From: a virus
Length of the DNA stretch: 49,049 bases
Virus record (IMG/VR): IMGVR_UViG_3300024346_000110
Span: 1-49,049 of that record
Direction: 5' to 3' (one strand)
Shown here: piece after piece, positions 44,262-49,049 of the stretch
Numbering within the stretch: position 1 is the first letter of the stretch
Layout: every line of letters begins with the position of its first letter
The notes under the pieces: model-generated
Told to the model about the DNA's origin: nothing
Database searches by the model: none
The model's input: the letters and a program-made list of their open reading frames with translations, nothing else
Position numbers and translations under genes: made by a program

Positions 44262-47200
44262 TTACTTCTCCAGGCGCTCCACTCTTTTCAAGAGCTGCTC
44301 TATTTGTTGTTGTTGTTTGTCTATATGTGATTGCTGTTCTTTGATGCTCTGCACCAAGAGTGGAATCATTTTTTCATAACGAACTGACTTGTATCCACTA
44401 TCATTCGTTCGGACCGCTTGTGGTACAACCTGTTCCACATCTTGTGCTATCAAGCCGACGTCTGATCCTTGATGTGTTGACTGTTTATCATTCCAATCGA
44501 ACTCACAACCATTTAATGTCAACACTTTGTCAATAGCATTATCGATTGATTTGATGTTGTCTTTTAACCTCACATCCGAGCTGCTATAAGCTATGATATC
44601 ACCTGTGGATCGAAAAGATCCATCAGCAGCATTGAAGCTAATAACACCACCGGAGCCTTGAAACACTCGCCAGATCATAGCACTAGAGCCATGCCCATAT
44701 ACATTATTAACGTCTTTGTATATATCTAAGGAATAGTTTGTCTGTAGATATGCTGTAAGTTGCAACTCACCATTCTCATTACTGGTATTGCTAGGGTTAC
44801 CCACTTGTAATGTGCCGCTGGATTTGGTACGAAATACCTCATTACTGTCATGATAACCTCTTATATGTGCATCACCTGTCGTGTCAGAGTATAGATACAA
44901 TAAAGCTTTATTACCACCGGAAGGGTCTTCACCTTGGAAATAGATGTTACCATTCGCGTGAGCATAATTTCTGAAATATGTGTGATTACCATCAAACCAC
45001 ATCCGGAAATCACTACTTGTACCCAATCTAAATTCTTTGCTATCATTCATCACCGTGTAACCGTTGCCCCACTCCATCTGCTCTGAGCCACCGGTGACTA
45101 CACGAAACTGGTTATCGTTATGAAAACCTATGTATGTGTCTGTGTCACCGTTGTGATATATGTTTCCATTGACATAAAAGGTTGGTGCTCTGAATGATCC
45201 AGGTGCGTATACATAGCTGTTATACACATACAACTCAGGATTGTTGTCACACTGCAATGTTAGAGGTTCAGCATCTATACCTACCTTGACAGCCCAATTA
45301 CCATCATCATCCAAAAAACCAAGCCTACCAGATCCATCCCCGTAAACATATCCATGAAGCTTATCATTACCATCCAAAAACTTGATACCACCAGCGCCAG
45401 TGTCAGCCCACTTGAAGTTGAGAAACTGATCATTACCATCATCAAAGAAACGAACATTATCATTGAAATGCAACTGATTGACATAGTTGATGTCTCTGTT
45501 GTTCATGTCGATAGTCGCAACACCATCAACTCTTGCGAATGCTGTTGAATCAAGATTGTCTAACTTATCTGCATTATCTGCATTGGTAGCTGTAGTAGCT
45601 GTAGCAGCATTGCCAGTGATGTCGCTGCTGATGCTGCCTGGCAATAGTGCGTCACTTATGGTTCCTGCGTTCAAATTGCTTGCACTTCTGTAATAACTAC
45701 CATGTTGCCCATCGAGCAAATCAGAATCTAAACCACTACTACTACCATCATTTCCAGCATGCCACACTGTGTTGCTCCCAACCCTCATTCCATTTGCATG
45801 CCAGACATAGTCGTACCCAATAGCACCTCGAGCCACCCCGTTGTTACACCACACCATCTGATGGCTACCACCCATGTTACCACCTGTTGCGTTGTTTGTA
45901 TGTTTGTATGCTAATCCGTATAAATTTCCGAAACTAGAACCATCATTCGGTATAGCATATGCTGTGCCCATGCTCCAGATCTGTCCTGTTTTAGCAGAAT
46001 CATATATACCATATATTCCAGCGGACCGTAAACTCGTGCTACCTACACTTAATTTACCTGTAAATGTATCTGATGCATCTGATCTCAAAAAACTACCAGA
46101 ACTCAGACCATCGAGCATATCTGCATCCAATCCACTGCCGCTACCATCATTGCCGGCATGCCAGATCTCATAAAATGTTGTGCCCTCGTAACTAAAATCA
46201 AAGGTGTCTCTAACTCGAATACCTGAACCATCCTCTTGATTGCGTATGTACATGTAACCTCCATCATTCCATTGCACATATGCTTTGTCTGTATCACCTT
46301 CTCGAAAGCGGATGTATGGGTTGGTCGCACCTTGTAATACTATTTTCTCGTTTGTTGTGCTGCTGAATGAGTATGTACTACCAGTGAGTGTGTCACTCAT
46401 GTCGCTCCGCGCAAAGCTACTTGCTTGTAAACTATCAACCGTATCAGCATCCAGACCCGAACCACTGCCATCATTACCAGCATGCCACACCGTATAATCC
46501 GTGCCACCGTTATTCCACTTTAAACCACCTGCACCGTTACCTACACTGAGATACTCATCATACACATCATTGAATAATCTTAAAGTGTTAGTTGCGTCGT
46601 GAAATTGTATATATGCTCTGCGATCATCACCCTGATAAAATGTAAGATATGGGCTGGAGGTGGTAGTTGGACTTCTAAGTCTCAAGGACTCATTATCTCT
46701 ATTTAAGGTCAATAGACCTGTGACTGTATCGTTTGCATCGCTGCGCACAAAACTACTCGCTTGTAAGCCATCAACCGTATCAGCATCCAAACCTGAACCA
46801 GATCCATCGTTACTAGATCCCCAGAGAGTTCCTTGTGATGTTGTGCTTAATGAACCAGTTGTACCCAATGTAGCGCGCACCGTACCACCTGTTATAAATT
46901 CAAGTTTATGGTCACTCATGGTACCAATCCTACCAGCAGCACCACCGGTATGGGCATACATTGTGGTGATGATCCCATCTAATACACATTTAGTGTCTAT
47001 TCTCGCATGCGACCATCCTGCGACATTCACTCTAGCATTCCAAGTACCGTCGTTCGAAACCGAACCGGTCCTGTCACCAAATGCATAGTAGTTGCTTGTG
47101 AAATTGATACTACCAGTCGCACTGTCTCCAGCGTCTGATCTCAAAAAGCTACTCGCTTGTATACCATCAACCTTGTCTGCGTCCAATCCACTCCCACTGC

Positions 47201-48335
47201 CGTCATTGCCGGTGTTCCAGACGGTCGCTCCATTTACTGATAATTGTTTGTTGAAGTAAAAATCAGCCCGATCCGTGTATATGTGTGCATGGCTGGTGTT
47301 TTTTGGTCCTAGCTCGATCCAACCATGATCGGTTTTGAATCTTGTCGTATCAAATCTATCGGTACCTGTGCTCTCAATATACAATATATCTCCAGGACCA
47401 TCATATCTGATCTGCACTCCACCGTAACCGTATTGATGAAATTGTAGGGCTGGATTGCGTGCGTTTTGAGCTGCATTGCCACTCTGAATCTGAATGGCTG
47501 TAGAAGCTGTTATTGATGGATCACTCCAATTGGAGTCTCCAGTCCAGTATGAACCTCCAGCTCTATAGCTTCTGTACCCGCTGTAATCATCAGCATAATA
47601 ATCATACTCATCAATATAACCACCTTTGACTCGAAGACCACCATCAATTGCCAACATGCTACTATCAGCTGCGTCACCACTGTGCCACTTTCCTAATCTG
47701 TAACCATTGTTGACATTATCATCTAGAGTAACAGCAAACGTCACACCTCTGTCGTGAGTCGCATCAGACACCATGGTGGTGATCAGCAGATCATGTGCTT
47801 GACTAGCATCTGCAGCTAAACCACTTGCTTGTGTTTTGGAGTTTGCGGTGCCTGTGAACCACGTACCATTTCCTGCACCTATCCAGAATCTTTGATGCGC
47901 ATTGAGAAGCAACCGTGATGGGCCTGTTGTACCAACGGTGTCCCAATCTGCTGTACCGAACCAACTCATCTTGGATTTTGATATAAAATTAATTCCCTCC
48001 ACCTCAACATTACCTGTAGGTTCTAAACTAAGTTTAGCTGAATTTGAACTCAATGACAATGGATGGTATGTGCTTGTGACTCTATCATATGCCAAAACCC
48101 AACCTCTACCACCACTAATACCAATTTCTAGAGCCAATGGATTGTCACTCGAGTTGCCTGTGAACCATCCAGTTGCGCGGATTTGGTTTGTGGATTTGAT
48201 GTTACCCACAACATCCATTCCTGTCCCATTGTGTAGAGTCAACAACGTGACAGGATTGTCCGGATGGTTGTGCTGTACGTACATTTGACTGCCATTGAAG
48301 GACAATCCGTGATCTGTTTGTGTTGTAATTCCCAT
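44262..48335 (-). CDS. Tail fibre/spike with C-terminal S74 intramolecular chaperone (1357 aa)
   Basis: The N-terminal approximately 400 residues are beta-rich strands without long repeats. Residues about 380-940 contain repeated VWHAGNDGSGSGLDADTVDG followed by LQASSFVRSD units (about six), the linker motif of many phage fibres. The C-terminal approximately 110 residues are a Peptidase_S74 chaperone domain: SSSDVRLKDNIKSIDNAIDK, LNGCEFDWND, DVGLIAQDVEQVVPQAV, YEKMIPLLVQSIKEQ and a final coiled coil. In this family the domain trimerises the fibre and then cuts itself off just before the S-D-x-R-L-K motif, and Ser, Asp and Lys are all present here. The stop lies 2 bases before the next start. 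It begins 7 bases after the partial upstream fibre gene. Confidence 0.92.
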   Translation of the reverse strand: MGITTQTDHGLSFNGSQMYVQHNHPDNPVTLLTLHNGTGMDVVGNIKSTNQIRATGWFTGNSSDNPLALEIGISGGRGWVLAYDRVTSTYHPLSLSSNSAKLSLEPTGNVEVEGINFISKSKMSWFGTADWDTVGTTGPSRLLLNAHQRFWIGAGNGTWFTGTANSKTQASGLAADASQAHDLLITTMVSDATHDRGVTFAVTLDDNVNNGYRLGKWHSGDAADSSMLAIDGGLRVKGGYIDEYDYYADDYSGYRSYRAGGSYWTGDSNWSDPSITASTAIQIQSGNAAQNARNPALQFHQYGYGGVQIRYDGPGDILYIESTGTDRFDTTRFKTDHGWIELGPKNTSHAHIYTDRADFYFNKQLSVNGATVWNTGNDGSGSGLDADKVDGIQASSFLRSDAGDSATGSINFTSNYYAFGDRTGSVSNDGTWNARVNVAGWSHARIDTKCVLDGIITTMYAHTGGAAGRIGTMSDHKLEFITGGTVRATLGTTGSLSTTSQGTLWGSSNDGSGSGLDADTVDGLQASSFVRSDANDTVTGLLTLNRDNESLRLRSPTTTSSPYLTFYQGDDRRAYIQFHDATNTLRLFNDVYDEYLSVGNGAGGLKWNNGGTDYTVWHAGNDGSGSGLDADTVDSLQASSFARSDMSDTLTGSTYSFSSTTNEKIVLQGATNPYIRFREGDTDKAYVQWNDGGYMYIRNQEDGSGIRVRDTFDFSYEGTTFYEIWHAGNDGSGSGLDADMLDGLSSGSFLRSDASDTFTGKLSVGSTSLRSAGIYGIYDSAKTGQIWSMGTAYAIPNDGSSFGNLYGLAYKHTNNATGGNMGGSHQMVWCNNGVARGAIGYDYVWHANGMRVGSNTVWHAGNDGSSSGLDSDLLDGQHGSYYRSASNLNAGTISDALLPGSISSDITGNAATATTATNADNADKLDNLDSTAFARVDGVATIDMNNRDINYVNQLHFNDNVRFFDDGNDQFLNFKWADTGAGGIKFLDGNDKLHGYVYGDGSGRLGFLDDDGNWAVKVGIDAEPLTLQCDNNPELYVYNSYVYAPGSFRAPTFYVNGNIYHNGDTDTYIGFHNDNQFRVVTGGSEQMEWGNGYTVMNDSKEFRLGTSSDFRMWFDGNHTYFRNYAHANGNIYFQGEDPSGGNKALLYLYSDTTGDAHIRGYHDSNEVFRTKSSGTLQVGNPSNTSNENGELQLTAYLQTNYSLDIYKDVNNVYGHGSSAMIWRVFQGSGGVISFNAADGSFRSTGDIIAYSSSDVRLKDNIKSIDNAIDKVLTLNGCEFDWNDKQSTHQGSDVGLIAQDVEQVVPQAVRTNDSGYKSVRYEKMIPLLVQSIKEQQSHIDKQQQQIEQLLKRVERLEK

Positions 48336-48342
48336 TTTCGTA

Positions 48343-49049
48343 TTATGTTAAAGTGTATGTGTGACTAGCACCGTAAAACTCTGTGATTCTCACCGTCATT
48401 TTTTCGAATGAACCACTAGTGTAATTGTGTTGTATGGTCAATTTACCATTTTGCTCGTCACCTCCGTTATGTGTGTTTGTGATAACCAACGCGCTGTTAG
48501 TCATGGAACCCACATTCTCGAGTTCATTCCATTCATGATTGGTGTAGTTGTTGCTCCAGATACCACGAATGTATATATTGTTTGAGTTACCACTGTTTGT
48601 TTGATGTGCTGTTATCACCACTTCAGCTTGAAAGTAACTGCCGCAGGCGAAAGTGAGTGTGTGGTTGGCCTGACCTGTGACAACATAGTGTGATGTTATG
48701 TCATTACCAAACTTTGTTATTTTAGAACCGCCTGTTGGTATGGGTACGTCCAGGGTAGCACCAGGATTTACACTACCAATACCCACTCTGCCATTAGGCA
48801 TGACTCTCATTTTTGTACTGTTATTGGTCCGAAGATCTAACCATCCACCAGGACCAACAGCTTCAAGACGTAGATCCGTGTTTGCACCACCAGCTTTAAT
48901 TGTAGGCACTTCACCAGAACGTCCTAGTGTCAATGTTGTTGCAGCACTAGTTGGATCATGTATGTCAAGAATAGAACCTGGGTTTGATTCTCCGATACCC
49001 ACTCTGCCTGAGGAAGTGATGCGCACTTTTTCAGTTAATCCTCCTCCAC
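48343..49049 (-). CDS. Tail-fibre protein, 5' part beyond the window (partial)
   Basis: The frame is open to the right edge; the first visible codons read GGGLTEKVRITSSGRVGIGE, so the GTG at 49026 is internal and not a start. It has two copies of the G-R-V-G-I-G-x-x-N-P-G-x-x-L-D-V motif, which is very common in fibre and spike proteins of marine phages and often precedes S74 domains. The C-terminal approximately 130 residues (YVVTGQANHTLTFACGSYFQ, then KMTVRITEFYGASHTYTLT) form a beta domain of unknown binding target. The following S74 fibre gene starts after only 7 bases, so the two belong to one operon. Confidence 0.8.
   Translation of the reverse strand, partial: GGGLTEKVRITSSGRVGIGESNPGSILDIHDPTSAATTLTLGRSGEVPTIKAGGANTDLRLEAVGPGGWLDLRTNNSTKMRVMPNGRVGIGSVNPGATLDVPIPTGGSKITKFGNDITSHYVVTGQANHTLTFACGSYFQAEVVITAHQTNSGNSNNIYIRGIWSNNYTNHEWNELENVGSMTNSALVITNTHNGGDEQNGKLTIQHNYTSGSFEKMTVRITEFYGASHTYTLT

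Noticed and set aside
13991-49049. A diversity-generating retroelement acting on the fibre genes
   Set aside because: No reverse transcriptase, accessory protein or template/variable repeat pair with adenine-specific differences was seen. Repeats here differ mostly at silent or conservative sites.

Overview
The window is a gene-dense segment of a tailed-phage genome from the T4 superfamily (contractile tail, myovirus morphology). The evidence is a run of minus-strand genes that match T4 virion assembly proteins: gp15 (tail completion), gp13 (neck), gp4 (head completion), gp21 (prohead protease), gp22 (scaffold) and gp23 (major capsid). Many genes also carry an octamer of the form NATAAATA just upstream, like the T4 late promoter TATAAATA. 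The long, repeat-rich tail-fibre genes with LamG-like and S74 modules resemble those of marine phages. The host is not identifiable; sigma70-like promoters and occasional Shine-Dalgarno sequences fit a proteobacterium, but that is inference.

Layout. 1-1512 (plus): the end of an unknown gene, a terminator, then three small unknown genes, including a two-membrane-segment protein with an EF-hand loop. 1509-1943 (minus): a membrane protein that could be a holin. 1960-2256 (plus): a small Cys/His protein. 2243-4711 (minus): a ClpA/ClpC-type AAA+ unfoldase. 4776-8796 (plus): a compact seven-gene operon with a TGT/DpdA-like DNA guanine transglycosylase, a PurN-like formyltransferase, an unknown protein, a membrane peptide, a dATP/dGTP pyrophosphohydrolase-like protein, a P-loop kinase and QueF. 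8901-49049 (minus): the virion block. In transcription order it holds a fibre fragment, an S74 fibre (1357 aa), a 671 aa fibre or adhesin, a 563 aa fibre, a 445-base non-coding gap that looks like structured RNA, gp15, a 4086 aa giant fibre, fibres of 640, about 810 (frameshifted), 725, 275, 1023 and 637 aa, then gp13, a staphylococcal-type nuclease, gp4, gp21, a 53 aa core peptide, gp22 and gp23. It closes with a terminator facing the plus-strand operon.

The most interesting system is the plus-strand operon. QueF reduces preQ0 to preQ1, the formyltransferase could formylate the aminomethyl group, and the DpdA-like enzyme could exchange guanine in DNA for the 7-deazaguanine. Together they predict 7-deazaguanine-modified phage DNA, most likely dPreQ1 or its N-formyl derivative, as protection against host nucleases. 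The preQ0 synthesis genes (folE, queD, queE, queC) are not in this window. The operon begins with a near-perfect sigma70 promoter whose expected start site falls on the ATG, so it is probably expressed early by host polymerase, while the virion block uses late-type octamers.

Sequence between genes is short except at 102-322 (terminator, then nothing recognised), 665-790 (two GC-rich hairpins and a late promoter) and 40066-40510 (putative structured RNA). No tRNA, CRISPR array, insertion sequence, integrase, terminase, portal, sheath or tail-tube gene was seen.
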